Shown here piece after piece: positions 1-9,695 of a DNA stretch of 64,000 nt (positions are counted from its first letter, which is position 1; each line of letters starts with the position of its first letter). Origin of the DNA: Cyanobacteriota bacterium SRBZ.bins.94.201705 (GTDB taxonomy: Bacteria; Cyanobacteriota; Cyanobacteriia; Cyanobacteriales; Cyanobacteriaceae); assembly GCA_030549855.1 (NCBI GenBank), contig JAUQQP010000044.1, positions 370,196-434,195 on the forward strand, written 5' to 3'. Under the pieces are notes generated by a model. That model saw only the letters and a list, made by a program, of their open reading frames with translations. It did not search any database and was not told the origin of the DNA. Position numbers and translations under genes: made by a program.

Positions 1-306
1 TTTTGTCTGTCTAAACCAGTTCTACCCAGTGAGACAGTCTACTTACTATACCTAATTATAAGACAATGTTTCCCATCCCGCCCTCACCAGTGCTAGTAAT
101 CATCCCCCTAAACCCCATCCTTACAGCTAGTTGTCTGGTATCCGGACACCCGTTGACAGTGGCCAGTGACAATCTGTATTATTTGGCAAGCAGATAATAG
201 CAGCCAGTGATAGTCCCTATGGTTTTAGGATACAAAGACTACCTGTTGGTTAAAACGGGAATCAGAAAAGGCTAATCCACCTGATCCCCGTTTGAGTAAA
301 ATTATA
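1..306. other. Intergenic stretch downstream of leuA
   Basis: No coding sequence is recognised here. The stretch holds a promoter-like pair on the + strand (TTGACA at 153-158, TGTATT at 175-180, spacer 16) and a long inverted repeat at 253-293 that probably terminates leuA on the - strand. Promoter and hairpin together could delimit a short + strand transcript of about 100 nt, but nothing else supports that. Confidence 0.4.
253..293 (-). terminator. Inverted repeat, probable leuA terminator
   Basis: AAACGGGAATCAG at 253-265 pairs with CTGATCCCCGTTT at 281-293: 13 positions with one mismatch and a 15-nt loop. It lies just past the leuA stop. On the - strand the hairpin runs into a weak T-rich stretch, so it probably acts as a terminator or 3'-end stabiliser, possibly in both directions. 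Confidence 0.55.
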
Positions 307-1944
307 CTAGGCAGGGGTCACCAGATTGGCATGTTGGGCCGTCTTGTCGTTGTTGTTATCATGCCCATTATGATGACGCCCAACTGTAACCGCATAGAGG
401 CGATTCAAGGCAGCTATATAAGCCCGGGCAGAGGCTACAATAATGTCCGTATTGGCAGCATAGCCGGAATAGTTTTTCCCCTGGTGACGCAGACGCACAG
501 TTACCTCTCCCATGGCGTCTATCCCGGCAGTCACAGATTTTACCGAATACTCCACTAACTCGCTGGGAATATTCACCACCTGACTTATAGCCTTGTATAC
601 CGCATCTACTGGTCCTGTGCCTATAGCTACAGAAGTAACATCTTTACCTTCAGGTGTTCTCACAGTGACTGTAGCGGTTGGTACTGCAGGTTCACCACAA
701 GAAACCTGTACCAACTCCAGGCGGTATAATTCAGGAGGCTGTTGGATTTCGTCGCTGACTATCGCCTCCAAATCCCAGTCGGTGATTTCCTTCTTCTTGT
801 CGGCTAACTCCTTGAAGCGAATAAAGGCTTTGTTTAACTCTTCCTCTGACAATTCAAACCCTAACTCCTGCAAACGGGTGCGAAAGGCATTGCGTCCAGA
901 AAGTTTCCCTAGTACAATCTGATTAGAGGTCAAACCGATGGATTCGGCCGACATAATCTCATAGGTGAGGGGATTTTTCAATACCCCGTCTTGGTGAATG
1001 CCAGACTGGTGGGCAAAGGCGTTAGCCCCTACAATAGCCTTATTAGGTTGTACCACCATCCCCGTCAAACTAGACACTAGACGGGAGGTTTTATATATCT
1101 GTTTGGTATCAATATTAGTCAAAGGCTCAGTGGAATCAGCAGGACGTCCCAAATATGGGTTAAAATACTGACGACGGACATGTAACGCCATCACCAATTC
1201 CTCTAAAGCCGCATTGCCTGCCCTTTCCCCAATCCCATTAATAGTACATTCTACCTGTCTGGCACCATTTTTGATAGCTTCTAGAAAATTAGCTACTGCT
1301 AAACCTAGGTCGTTGTGCCCATGGACTGATATAATAGCCTTATCAATATTGCGTACATTCTCCTTTATTCCCTTGATTAAGGCGCCAAATTCCGAAGGCA
1401 CAGTATAACCCACAGTGTCGGGGATATTAACAGTAGTTGCTCCAGCCTCTATTGCCAATTCTAACACCTGATATAAAAATTCTGGGTCAGTGCGTCCAGC
1501 ATCCTCGGCAGAAAACTCCACATCCGGCGTAAAAGTCTTGGCATAGGCCACCATTTCCGGTACTATTTCCAAAATCTCCTTTCTAGTCTTCTTCAACTTA
1601 TACTGCAAATGTATGTCGGAAGTAGCGATAAAGGTATGAATACGACTCTTACAGGCAGGTTTTAAGGCTTCGCCGGCACTTTTTATATCTTGTTTTGTAG
1701 CACGAGCTAAAGCACAGATAACAGGACCATTTTCAGTACCTACCACTTCTGCTATTTTTTGTACAGCGGCAAAATCCCCGCGACTGGCATGAGGAAACCC
1801 CGCCTCTATCACATCTACTCCCAGTTTGGCTAAAGCCTTAGCAATGGTCAATTTTTCCTCCACATTCAAACTAACCCCAGGGGATTGCTCTCCATCTCTC
1901 AAAGTGGTATCAAATATAATAATCCTGTCCGGTTGTTTTGTCAT
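307..1944 (-). CDS. leuA: 2-isopropylmalate synthase
   Basis: LeuA condenses acetyl-CoA with 2-oxoisovalerate, the first committed step of leucine synthesis, in the cytosol. The 545-residue product has the N-terminal TIM-barrel signature [12 protein letters not shown], the [14 protein letters not shown] metal-site region and a full C-terminal LeuA allosteric domain, so leucine feedback is expected. An in-frame start exists upstream at 2067, but the ATG at 1944 is chosen because homologues begin near [15 protein letters not shown] and a GAGGGG sequence lies just before it. The gene stands alone. Enzymes for the same pathway (ilvB, ilvH) are elsewhere in the window. Homocitrate synthase is related, but length and C-terminus fit LeuA. 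Confidence 0.96.
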   Translation of the reverse strand: MTKQPDRIIIFDTTLRDGEQSPGVSLNVEEKLTIAKALAKLGVDVIEAGFPHASRGDFAAVQKIAEVVGTENGPVICALARATKQDIKSAGEALKPACKSRIHTFIATSDIHLQYKLKKTRKEILEIVPEMVAYAKTFTPDVEFSAEDAGRTDPEFLYQVLELAIEAGATTVNIPDTVGYTVPSEFGALIKGIKENVRNIDKAIISVHGHNDLGLAVANFLEAIKNGARQVECTINGIGERAGNAALEELVMALHVRRQYFNPYLGRPADSTEPLTNIDTKQIYKTSRLVSSLTGMVVQPNKAIVGANAFAHQSGIHQDGVLKNPLTYEIMSAESIGLTSNQIVLGKLSGRNAFRTRLQELGFELSEEELNKAFIRFKELADKKKEITDWDLEAIVSDEIQQPPELYRLELVQVSCGEPAVPTATVTVRTPEGKDVTSVAIGTGPVDAVYKAISQVVNIPSELVEYSVKSVTAGIDAMGEVTVRLRHQGKNYSGYAANTDIIVASARAYIAALNRLYAVTVGRHHNGHDNNNDKTAQHANLVTPA

Positions 1945-2343
1945 ATTTTCCCCTCTACTGCAATATAGCTCTATTCGCTGATTATAGTCGACTCCTTCTA
2001 CATTTGGCCCCCTTCCTCCCACTTTTTCCCAACAAGCCTGGGTTAAGGGTTTTGTCAACACTCCCACCAGTTTCTCTTTTCCACCGGCTTCCCCTTATCC
2101 AGCAGCCGCACATGCCCTACAATTGACTTCTATTGCACAGACGCCCTATAGGGGTAAAATGGCAAACTGAATAGACATAAAGGCAAAGGCGCCATATAAT
2201 ATTTTGACAAAAAAGCTGGACATTAGCCATGACAATCCCCCCAAGTGGCGGATATAAAGGCTAACCTCAGGCATACAGCCACTCCCCATACCCCCCCGAA
2301 AGGGATGAGTCTGTTATTATGTCATTGCTGTTAACTTGCGAGG
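1945..2343. other. Divergent leuA/gmk intergenic region
   Basis: No convincing gene is seen in these 399 nt. They separate the divergent leuA and gmk genes and carry + strand promoter candidates (see 2172-2200; also TTGACT at 2123-2128 with TATAGG at 2147-2152, spacer 18). In several cyanobacteria a small remA-like gene precedes gmk. I do not see one here. Confidence 0.5.
2172..2200 (+). promoter_or_regulatory. Candidate gmk promoter
   Basis: TAGACA at 2172-2177 and TATAAT at 2195-2200 are separated by exactly 17 nt, a near-consensus sigma-70 pair. Transcription would start near 2207 and leave a leader of about 137 nt before gmk. Confidence 0.5.
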
Positions 2344-2934
2344 ATGGGTAATAGTAATTCAGGACAATCTCAGGGAAAATTAGTGGTTATAACTGGGCCC
2401 AGTGGTGTGGGAAAGGGTACAATTATCAAGAGGCTATTGGCAAAACACCCCCATTTTTTCCTCTCTATCTCAGCCACCACTCGTAATCCCCGTCAAGGAG
2501 AAGTCAACGGCAAGGATTACTACTTTCTTTCTCGTCAGGAATTTGAAACACTCATACACCAGTGCCAGTTTTTAGAGTGGGCAGAGTACAATGGCAACTA
2601 TTATGGCACACCCTGTCAACCGGTAAAAGAACAAATTGCTCAGGGCAAAACTGTTATCCTAGAAATAGAAGTACAAGGGGCAAGGCAGGTAAAGAAAACC
2701 TATCCCTCTGCTGTTAGAATATTTATCATGCCCCCCTCCCTAGAGGAATTGGAAAGACGTCTGCGGCAAAGAGGCACTGATAGTGAGGATTCCATCAGAA
2801 AACGTCTACAACAGGCACAAACCGAATTGGCAGCCAGTGGCGAGTTTGACTACCAGGTAGTTAATGCCCAACTGGAAGACACCATCAGCCAGATTGAGGC
2901 TATTATTCTTAAACATGACCATTCTTCTTGTTAA
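2344..2934 (+). CDS. gmk: Guanylate kinase
   Basis: The enzyme phosphorylates GMP (and dGMP) to GDP with ATP in the cytosol, closing the purine salvage and synthesis route. The 196-residue product has the P-loop GPSGVGKGT at residues 18-26, the GMP-binding segment ISATTRNPRQGE and the YYGTP motif, all standard for the family. The length matches bacterial Gmk. The ATG sits right after a GCGAGG stretch, too close to be an ideal ribosome site. The next gene on the strand is ndhL after about 90 nt containing a short tandem repeat. Confidence 0.95.
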   Translation: MGNSNSGQSQGKLVVITGPSGVGKGTIIKRLLAKHPHFFLSISATTRNPRQGEVNGKDYYFLSRQEFETLIHQCQFLEWAEYNGNYYGTPCQPVKEQIAQGKTVILEIEVQGARQVKKTYPSAVRIFIMPPSLEELERRLRQRGTDSEDSIRKRLQQAQTELAASGEFDYQVVNAQLEDTISQIEAIILKHDHSSC

Positions 2935-2936
2935 CC

Positions 2937-2977
2937 CCCCTTTTGGCTTTCTAAAAACCCCTTTGGCCTTCTAAAAA
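2937..2977 (+). repeat. Tandem 20-21 nt repeat after gmk
   Basis: Two adjacent copies, starting at 2937 and 2958, share the pattern CCCC-TTT(T)-GGC-YTTCTAAAAA. They follow the gmk stop immediately. The role is unknown; replication slippage at a 3' end is the simplest origin. Confidence 0.6.
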
Positions 2978-3026
2978 GAACCCTAACATAGTATCCTAGA
3001 AAAAAAACTACAGTAGCCTATTGATT

Positions 3027-3278
3027 ATGAACAACCTCCTCAACCCAGAAATACTACTTACAGAAACGGCAATCACTGCTGGCTTATATATCCTCATCAG
3101 TCTTTTGTATCTGTTAATTATCCCCGCCATAGTATACTTTTATCTCAACGGTAGATGGTATGTTGCCTCCTCTTTTGAAAGAGGTTTTATGTACTTTTTG
3201 GTGTTTTTCTTTTTTCCCGGCATGTTACTATTAGCACCCTTTCTTAATTTTAGACCTCGTCGTCGTCCATTAAACTGA
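3027..3278 (+). CDS. ndhL: NAD(P)H-quinone oxidoreductase subunit L
   Basis: NdhL is a small membrane subunit found in the photosynthetic NDH-1 complex of cyanobacteria and chloroplasts. It helps anchor the ferredoxin-docking arm for cyclic electron flow and CO2 uptake. The 83-residue product has two hydrophobic helices flanking the family-typical segment YFYLNGRWYVASSFERG, followed by FFFFPGMLLLAPFLNFRPR. The ATG at 3027 is chosen; a TTG two codons upstream (3021) is also in frame. It is followed after 13 nt by a DUF3007 gene and then trpA, an arrangement I recall from other cyanobacteria, which supports the call. Confidence 0.93.
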   Translation: MNNLLNPEILLTETAITAGLYILISLLYLLIIPAIVYFYLNGRWYVASSFERGFMYFLVFFFFPGMLLLAPFLNFRPRRRPLN

Positions 3279-3291
3279 GTAACACTATAGT

Positions 3292-3588
3292 ATGAGGAGG
3301 ATTGATGCCATCCTAATCGCCTTTGGGGTTTTCCTCGTCGGCGGCGTTGCCTATACACTTTTTCAACTTTTCGGTTTCGACTCCATAGATGCTGGAATTT
3401 GGAGTCAGACGGTTTTGATTTTAGGTTTAATTGGCTGGGTTATAACCTATCTCGTCAGAGTTTTCACCAAAAATATGACCTATCACCGCCAGGTTAGAAT
3501 TTATCAGGATGCCCTCCTCGCAAAACAGTTAGAAAAAATGTCTCCCGAGGAGTTGGAAAAACTTATGACTGACGACAAATCCCAATAA
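3292..3588 (+). CDS. DUF3007 family membrane protein
   Basis: This 98-residue cyanobacterial protein has two predicted membrane helices (about residues 5-27 and 36-57) and a charged C-terminal tail ending in a short acidic helix (MSPEELEKLM). It belongs to DUF3007, a family of cyanobacteria and plastids that occurs beside ndhL. Its plant relative is linked to chloroplast NDH complexes. A role with NDH-1 is inferred from context only. It lies 13 nt after ndhL, so the two are probably co-transcribed. Confidence 0.82.
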   Translation: MRRIDAILIAFGVFLVGGVAYTLFQLFGFDSIDAGIWSQTVLILGLIGWVITYLVRVFTKNMTYHRQVRIYQDALLAKQLEKMSPEELEKLMTDDKSQ

Positions 3589-3715
3589 TTTCCCATTTTT
3601 CTCCCCAAAGCCCCTTCTGCTTTTAACCCCTATTTGCTACAATATAGTAGCTCTTTTTTTTTGATATATACCTAGAAAGTAAGACTGGAATAGCATAGAT
3701 AAATTAAACAGAAAA

Positions 3716-4510
3716 ATGACATCAGTATCCCGAACTTTTGCCCAACTAAAGGCCGAATCCAAATGTGCACTAATCCCCTTTATAACAGCAGGAGATCCAG
3801 ATTTGAACACCACGAAAAAAGCCCTAAAAATACTAGCAGAAAATGGCGCAGATTTGATAGAATTAGGAGTACCATACTCTGATCCTCTGGCTGATGGCCC
3901 GGTAATACAAGCAGCCGCCAACCGGGCGTTAAAAAGGGGCACTCGTCTTCAGCAGGTGTTAGATTTAGTAGCAGAGGTGCATAAAGACATAAAATGCCCC
4001 ATTGTACTCTTTAGCTATTATAATCCAATTTTTCATCGTGGGGTGGAAAATTTTCTAGAAGCTATTGCCCAGGTAGGGGTAAAAGGCCTAGTGGTGCCGG
4101 ATTTACCCCTGGAAGAGGCAGAAGACTTTTTATGTCTCAGTGAGAAAAAAGGCATTGAAGTGACGCTATTGGTGGCTCCTACCACCCCTGCGGAGAGGAT
4201 TAAACAAATTGCCCTCAAATCCCAGGGGTTTATTTATCTGGTAAGCGTTACAGGGGTGACTGGGATGCGTGAGGAGGTACAGGAAAGAGTGAGGGATTTG
4301 ATTAGGCAGCTAAAGTCAGTAACAGAGAAACCCGTTGGCGTGGGTTTTGGCATATCTCAGCCAGCACAAGCAAGGAAAATAAAAGAATGGGGCGCAGATG
4401 CCGTTATTGTGGGCAGTGCCTTTGTTAAAAGTCTAGCACAGGAGCCCCCGGAAAAGGGCCTTGCTGCTATTGCCGACTTGTGTTCTAGTTTAAAAAGGGC
4501 ACTCCTCTGA
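3716..4510 (+). CDS. trpA: Tryptophan synthase alpha subunit
   Basis: TrpA cleaves indole-3-glycerol phosphate to indole and glyceraldehyde-3-phosphate and passes indole to TrpB through an internal tunnel. The 264-residue TIM barrel contains the signature [19 protein letters not shown], which includes the catalytic Asp, preceded by the catalytic Glu of ELGVPYSDP, and GVGFGIS for phosphate binding. trpB is not adjacent, as is common in cyanobacteria. The leader between the DUF3007 gene and trpA has a T-rich run and an AATATAG element, so trpA may have its own promoter. Confidence 0.96.
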   Translation: MTSVSRTFAQLKAESKCALIPFITAGDPDLNTTKKALKILAENGADLIELGVPYSDPLADGPVIQAAANRALKRGTRLQQVLDLVAEVHKDIKCPIVLFSYYNPIFHRGVENFLEAIAQVGVKGLVVPDLPLEEAEDFLCLSEKKGIEVTLLVAPTTPAERIKQIALKSQGFIYLVSVTGVTGMREEVQERVRDLIRQLKSVTEKPVGVGFGISQPAQARKIKEWGADAVIVGSAFVKSLAQEPPEKGLAAIADLCSSLKRALL

Positions 4511-4560
4511 TTTTAAGGCTCCCTAAGGACAAAATCAAGAGACAAACAGTTATGATTTAG

Positions 4561-4923
4561 GTGACAGCCTCCAATCCATCTAGTCTTACCCCCCTCAAAC
4601 CCATGGATACCAATCCCAGTCAAACAACCCTCCAACAAGAAATAGAAAAACTAAGCCAACAAATTTGGCAGTTAGCCTATCAGTCCAAAGACGACATATT
4701 TGCTATACTCTTGTTGTTGAGAGAATTGGAGAAATTACACAGGAAAATCAGAGAGGAAATGTTTGAGCCATCCCTCCCAGATACTCGTCACCAACTGTAT
4801 CTATTATTAAAACATATTGACGAACTTGGTGGCTGGCCTTATATTGAGCGAATGAAATTGAGGGAGATATGTCAGAATCTCATCAGGAAAGAGGCTGAAA
4901 ATGAAGTAGAAAATCAGGGGTAG
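4561..4923 (+). CDS. Conserved hypothetical protein, helical
   Basis: The 120-residue product is hydrophilic, almost entirely helical, and has no signal or membrane segment. The region LQQEIEKLSQQIWQLAYQ is heptad-like. I recognise no named domain; it looks like the small uncharacterised cyanobacterial proteins found near trpA. The frame starts with GTG at 4561. An in-frame ATG at 4603 would give 106 residues and begins just before the helical core. It lies 50 nt after trpA on the same strand and could be co-transcribed. Confidence 0.6.
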   Translation: MTASNPSSLTPLKPMDTNPSQTTLQQEIEKLSQQIWQLAYQSKDDIFAILLLLRELEKLHRKIREEMFEPSLPDTRHQLYLLLKHIDELGGWPYIERMKLREICQNLIRKEAENEVENQG

Positions 4924-5017
4924 TTTTGGGGATGCTGTGACTTTGTCCTCCCGGTTGTACAATACAAGGGGAAGGCTAGATGACCGATTGAACAATTGAC
5001 CAGGGGACAATGGTATC

Positions 5018-6836
5018 ATGTTGTTGGAATATCAGGTCAAATTCCGACGGAAACTAAAAAAGATATTGGGGAGGCTAAAGGCAATTAAAACCAGTCGAGA
5101 ATATGATTTCATCGTCTGTCATTGTGAAGTTAATCAGCATCAAGGAGTTGGTATTCTCCTAAAAAGACTCTTTCCCGATGGGCAAAAAATAGTCTCCATC
5201 CGCTACCTATATGATGGAAAAGAGGATTTCGCCCGTTTTAGCTTTCTAATCAGTCACGACAATAACAAAGATATTGCCGCCGCTGTTGCCAAAATCCAAT
5301 CCCTCATAATCCACATCAACCCTAGGAGAATTCTTGCTATCCCCTACTTCCCCGATGATGTTATAAATGCCATCGCCATCAGACGACTACTTGGAGTCCC
5401 TTTGTGTACATATATAATGAATGGCCAGAATATATATGCACAAGGAATCTCCGACGAATTGATGAGAGAATTGATTTCCCAGTCAGACTTGTGTTTGGGG
5501 ATTTCCAGGGAGATTTGCAGGGAGTATGAGGCCAAATATAACAAAAAATTCTGGTTTTTGCCGCCAGTAGCCCCAGCCTCTCTTGTGGCTAAAAGTCACC
5601 TCATTATGCCTTCTTCCGGGAATAGTAAACATGGAATTATGATAGGGAATGTTTGGAGTCAACAGTGGCTAGAAGACTTAAGAAAGACAGTAAGCAACAG
5701 TGGCATCCAGATTCACTGGTATGGCAACCCCAATAAACAGTGGCTTTCTTTTGACGAAGAGGAATTAGCAGCAGATGGTATTATTTTCCATGGTTATTTG
5801 GGAGAGGAGGAGTTAGTAGACAGACTAAGACAAGCCTATTTTGCCGTAATACCCACCGCCAGTGAATTTAACCCACAGCAAAGGCAGGAAATCGCGCGTC
5901 TTAGCCTACCCTCCCGTATCCCTTTTATTGTTGCCACCTCCCACACCCCTGGTAGTGGGTAACCCAGACACGGCAGCCGCCAGATTTGTCAGACAACACC
6001 AACTTGGGGCAGTATGTAGCTATAACACCCAACAATTCCAACAAACTGTAGCCTGGCTTACTGATGAGACAACTCAAAAAAGTATACGTCACAATGCTTT
6101 AAAAATAGCGCCTATCCTCTCCTCCGAGGGGATAGAGGAATGGATTTGGCAATCTTTGAGGGAAAAATCCCCATTTGCTCAACGTTTTGAAAAACTAGGG
6201 AAACCGTTAAAAGAGGCTACTGTAATTATCACCCATAATGAAGTTAACCACAAACACGGCACCGGTGTACTAGTAAAAAGGATTATTGCCGACACCCCCA
6301 ATATTTATTCTATTCGCACTGACAACCATTACGGGGGCTTACATCACCTTGGGGATATTAGCTATTTTCTACCCCGTAAGGGAATTACCAGAATACAAGC
6401 CTATAAAACAATTATTGAGCTTTTGGAGGATATTACAGTAAAACGCTGTCTTTGTGTGCCCTACTACCCCGATGATTTACTCTTGAGTATAGCCGTAAAA
6501 GACGTCTGCAACCCCTGGGGGTTTATATCATGGATGACCAGAATATTGTGGTAAATAAAATCCCAGACGATTTGATGGCAGAGTTTCTTAGCAAGTGTGA
6601 TTTAAGGCTGGCTACTCACCCGGAATTGAGAGAGGCTTATCAAGAAAAATACGGTCTGCCATTCTATATCCTACCAGCAGTGGTGCCCCACTATTTGCGC
6701 CTAATTTCTCTGCCAAAGACATTAACCGTTGGTTGTGGCAGTCTCTTTCCCAAGGCAAGGTGGCTGACTTGAGATTTGAAACCCTATTTTCCTCCTACTA
6801 TCCCCAAAAATAATTCCTCTTTGACGACTCCCTTTA
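5018..6836 (+). pseudogene. Frameshifted two-domain glycosyltransferase remnant
   Basis: Two homologous halves follow each other. The first (5018-5962) starts with IVCHCEVNQHQGVGILLKR, the second (from about 6220) with VIITHNEVNHKHGTGVLVKR, and both continue into a FPDD/YPDD segment and a Y-I-M-N/D-x-Q-N-I segment. The reading frame breaks at a C run near 5946 (one extra base) and again near 6511 (one base missing). The second half then jumps from PAVVPHYLR to a WLWQSLSQ segment that matches WIWQSLREK at the end of the first half, so roughly 140 codons are deleted. It ends at TAA near 6812. The GT1-like fold is my inference from the Rossmann-like layout; no catalytic motif is certain. Confidence 0.72.
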
Positions 6837-7440
6837 TTACAATGAATTATTTTTATTGGCTTCCACTTGCCGATTCTTATCTTCTCCTTGCTGCCAAAGT
6901 ATGTTTCCCAATCAATCCATAGGAGGAATAGCAAGTTATCTGGCAAATTTACCTCTTTTTAGGACAACAAAAACAGTTAGAGAGTTAATTTTAGAAAAAC
7001 TAGACAACATTATTGTAGAAAACTATGCCCCCTCCCTGGAAACTTTAATAGGCATTGCGGAGGCTATTATCACCCTCCACTACATAGTTATAACTGGACA
7101 GTCTGAAATAATAAACTCGGTAGAGAGAAATAAGTCAAATTTTATCAAACATATTGAAATTCAAAATAGGCCAGTATCTACTCCTAGTGGTTGCTTAATT
7201 GGCTAGGGTGGCGGCGGGGTTAAATCTACTTCTAGATAACCATTATTATAATTACAATTACCCAGTGAAAAAACTCAAAAATTTCTGGATAGCCACTATT
7301 CTAATTGCAACTACCTGGTGGAAAGACTCGAAAATTACCCCTTGACGGGGCAACAGTTTTTCCTGAAAATAACGGCAAAATTGGGAAAGCCAGAAAAAAT
7401 ACTAAAATCCATAAATAAAAGGAGAAAACACCAAGAAAAG
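6837..7440 (+). pseudogene. Remnants of one or two glycan-related genes
   Basis: Short open stretches in shifting frames follow the broken glycosyltransferase. One frame reads FYWLPLADSYLLLAAKV; a second continues GGIASYLANLPLFRTTKTV and ends at 7206. A third runs through the repeat at 7231-7336 into NYPLTGQQFFLKITAKLGK and stops near 7441. Each looks like coding sequence, but no single frame joins them. They are probably the tail of a lost sugar-transferase gene or of several. I do not know the exact family. Confidence 0.5.
7231..7336 (+). repeat. Two tandem 53-nt repeats derived from coding DNA
   Basis: 7231-7283 and 7284-7336 align without gaps, with 11 differences in 53 positions, nearly all transitions. 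In one frame copy 1 reads LDNHYYNYNYPVKKLKNF; copy 2, one frame over, reads LDSHYSNCNYLVERLENY. The repeats therefore descend from an 18-codon (54-nt) coding unit that lost one base. Confidence 0.75.
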
Positions 7441-7441
7441 T

Positions 7442-8140
7442 AAGATAGAAGACATAAGTCTGTCACCAACAGTCGTCTTTACCTCAAAACCCCAGTTAAA
7501 ACCCCTGGAAATGGGTTTGATGAGATGCCTATACTCTTTTCTGCCTAGTAGTCGCAAGGTGGTAGATGTTGGTGCTAATATTGGTGAAGCGAGTGAATGT
7601 CTACTCAAGGCTGGATATGAGGTTTATAGTTTTGAGCCTCATTTGCTTACCTATGAAAAACTAAAATCCCGTATTAGTCACTACCCGCAATTTCACTGCT
7701 ATCCCTTTGGGGAATGAGAATACCACCCACTCACTGGCAATCTACACCTAGCTACTAACAAAACTCCCACGGGGATATATGAAGATAAGAGTCTTTACCA
7801 TAGCCTGATTCTCCACTCCATGTCAGAAGACTTATCTTTTACCAATATCGTAAACCTCACAATGAAAACCCCCGCGAGTTTACAAGAAAGTGGCATTTTC
7901 CCACAGACAGAAGGTTTTGACTTACAAGCAATCCGGGGGATGGGGGAAAATAACCCCCCTGTGATTGTAACAGAATTTTGGGGTGATTGTTGTCCTTTTG
8001 GCAGGGAAATTCAGCAGAGAGGCTATTATTGGTATAATGTCATTTATCCCATTTGGGGGGAGGAAAAAATACCCTCTTATTGCAATCCAACCGAGTCTTT
8101 AGACAACAGTTGGGGAGATGTTTTCTCCTTTAGGGATTAA
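7442..8140 (+). pseudogene. Broken FkbM-family methyltransferase
   Basis: FkbM-type enzymes are SAM-dependent O-methyltransferases, often of surface sugars. Visible pieces are SLSPTVVFTSKPQLK, the SAM motif KVVDVGANIGEAS, EVYSFEPHLLTYEKL and a stop at 7717. A fragment NENTTHSLAIYT follows in the next frame, then KTPTGIYEDKSLYHSL back in the first frame, and a long tail with TEGFDLQAIRGMGENN. The usual F-x-K-I-D segment before TEGFDL is missing, and the stretch after VTEFWGD looks shortened. Two frame changes and two small deletions make this non-functional unless the sequence is in error. It adjoins the glycosyltransferase remnants, which fits an eroded glycan locus. Confidence 0.78.
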
Positions 8141-8204
8141 TCTATTCCCCTAAGCTTGCCGTTGGATAGGGTGTGTATTAACTGAAATCCACCTAGTCTA
8201 AAAC

Positions 8205-9695
8205 TTATTGAAAATCTGCCATCCACTGCTTCAGATGATAGGTAGCCAGACAATCATCCTCGTTGTATATTTTGATGCAGTCTAGCCAAAAAGAATCCCC
8301 TGTCTTCAACCATTGATCATACCAAACAATACACTGGTCACCACCAATAGAGGTGGGATTGTAGGAGTTATTGCCAGTTTTCGGGTTACGCCAGTGGAAG
8401 CCTAGATAGTTGGCAACAGATTTGAGGGAATAGTTTTCTACCGGCAGGAAAAAGGAATGAGTGAGGATTCGATGTAAGTCAAATAGACGAGACAAAAGAG
8501 ACTGCAATTGGCTAGCGGGGGTGTTATAGAGACTAGCCAGTCTTTTCACCGTTTCTACTTCGTATTCAGAATAGTGGAAAATGGGGGCATGGGGGTACTT
8601 TTGGATAAAATGGAGAAAGTCACGCCAAATTGATTTTTCCTCCCCCGGGGATTTGGCCAAAAAAGTGCGATATTCTTGAATCATATTATCATGGTCAACC
8701 CATAACACCCCCAACAAGTAGTCTACATTCCTCCTGGTGTCAGCCTCTATGTCGAAGTATATCTCCACGGAAGATTGAGGGAGAGGCAGGAGATTGGGTT
8801 GTCTTAAAATGGGTTTGCCTGACAGTAGGGAAATAGACTGTTGTTTGATTCTTGTGGCTACCTCTTTCTCGCAGGCAAGAATTTCCTGTAAACGGGATAA
8901 GGGAGTCTGACAGACAGTCTCCAAGTTGTGAATACCATTACTCACCAACAACTCATATCTATTGGGGGTGATGCCGGGGATTAGGGAGAGATGTAGACTA
9001 GACTTGGCTACCTGATAACAGTCATCATACCAAGGACAGAAACCACAACGCTGACGAGAAATGTAGACATCAGGGATTTCTTTGGTTTTTAACATTTCTA
9101 AACATTCATTGACTAATTCTTGGGCACGGGGCAACCATATAGCCAAATCCACCTGATGAGGGGAAGAATTATCTTTCAAGAGGATTTCCCCGCGACTGAG
9201 ACTTATTCCCTGAATACGATTGAGAATATCCACCACAAAGGCAAGAATCAGCTTATATTCGGGTTTTGGATTTTTCCCCAGACTGGCATTGACAGGAAAA
9301 TAACTCCAGTCTCCCCAGCGGGAAGGAATATTCTGTTTTACCAAGAGAGTGGGGGAAGCCATTAGGGTAACCCTATCACCATCTTTGTCGAGAATATCAA
9401 CACTTATCACCCCCTGGTAGATGCCATCCACTCCCTGACTCATAAGTTGTGTAGTAATTGCCGCCAGTTTTTTGTTATCCCTTTCCCCCCAAAGTCTTGG
9501 CTGCTCAACCTTAAGGTTATAATACTGCAACACCTTTTGATTGTGCAATTCCCTTTCCTCCCTTAAAATGCCTAAAAAATCCTTCTCCTGCCTGCAAGTC
9601 ACATTTCCGTAAACATCCAAAAAAGTGCGACGACGACAACGCTTATAGCGAAACAACAACTCATCTGTTAAAAGCATTCTCCCCGTTTCAAACAT
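8205..9695 (-). CDS. TM0106-family RecB-like nuclease
   Basis: The 496-residue product combines an N-terminal RecB/Cas4-like nuclease region with a C-terminal RNase H-like (YprB) exonuclease region. A Cys at residue 20 and a cluster RQRCGFCPWYDDC near residue 220 match the four Cys that hold an iron-sulfur cluster in Cas4/AddB-type nucleases. The C-terminal part shows YFDIEAD, FHYSEYEVETVKRLA and YNEDDCLATYHL, a DEDD-like set. The family is annotated as putative nuclease; the biological role is not established. A start at residue 7 (MLLTDELL) is possible. There are no cas genes nearby, so this is not evidence for CRISPR. Confidence 0.85.
   Translation of the reverse strand: MFETGRMLLTDELLFRYKRCRRRTFLDVYGNVTCRQEKDFLGILREERELHNQKVLQYYNLKVEQPRLWGERDNKKLAAITTQLMSQGVDGIYQGVISVDILDKDGDRVTLMASPTLLVKQNIPSRWGDWSYFPVNASLGKNPKPEYKLILAFVVDILNRIQGISLSRGEILLKDNSSPHQVDLAIWLPRAQELVNECLEMLKTKEIPDVYISRQRCGFCPWYDDCYQVAKSSLHLSLIPGITPNRYELLVSNGIHNLETVCQTPLSRLQEILACEKEVATRIKQQSISLLSGKPILRQPNLLPLPQSSVEIYFDIEADTRRNVDYLLGVLWVDHDNMIQEYRTFLAKSPGEEKSIWRDFLHFIQKYPHAPIFHYSEYEVETVKRLASLYNTPASQLQSLLSRLFDLHRILTHSFFLPVENYSLKSVANYLGFHWRNPKTGNNSYNPTSIGGDQCIVWYDQWLKTGDSFWLDCIKIYNEDDCLATYHLKQWMADFQ

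Noticed and set aside
8205-9695. Cas4 gene marking a CRISPR locus
   Set aside because: The protein is a TM0106-type two-domain nuclease, much longer than Cas4, and no CRISPR repeats or cas genes are nearby.
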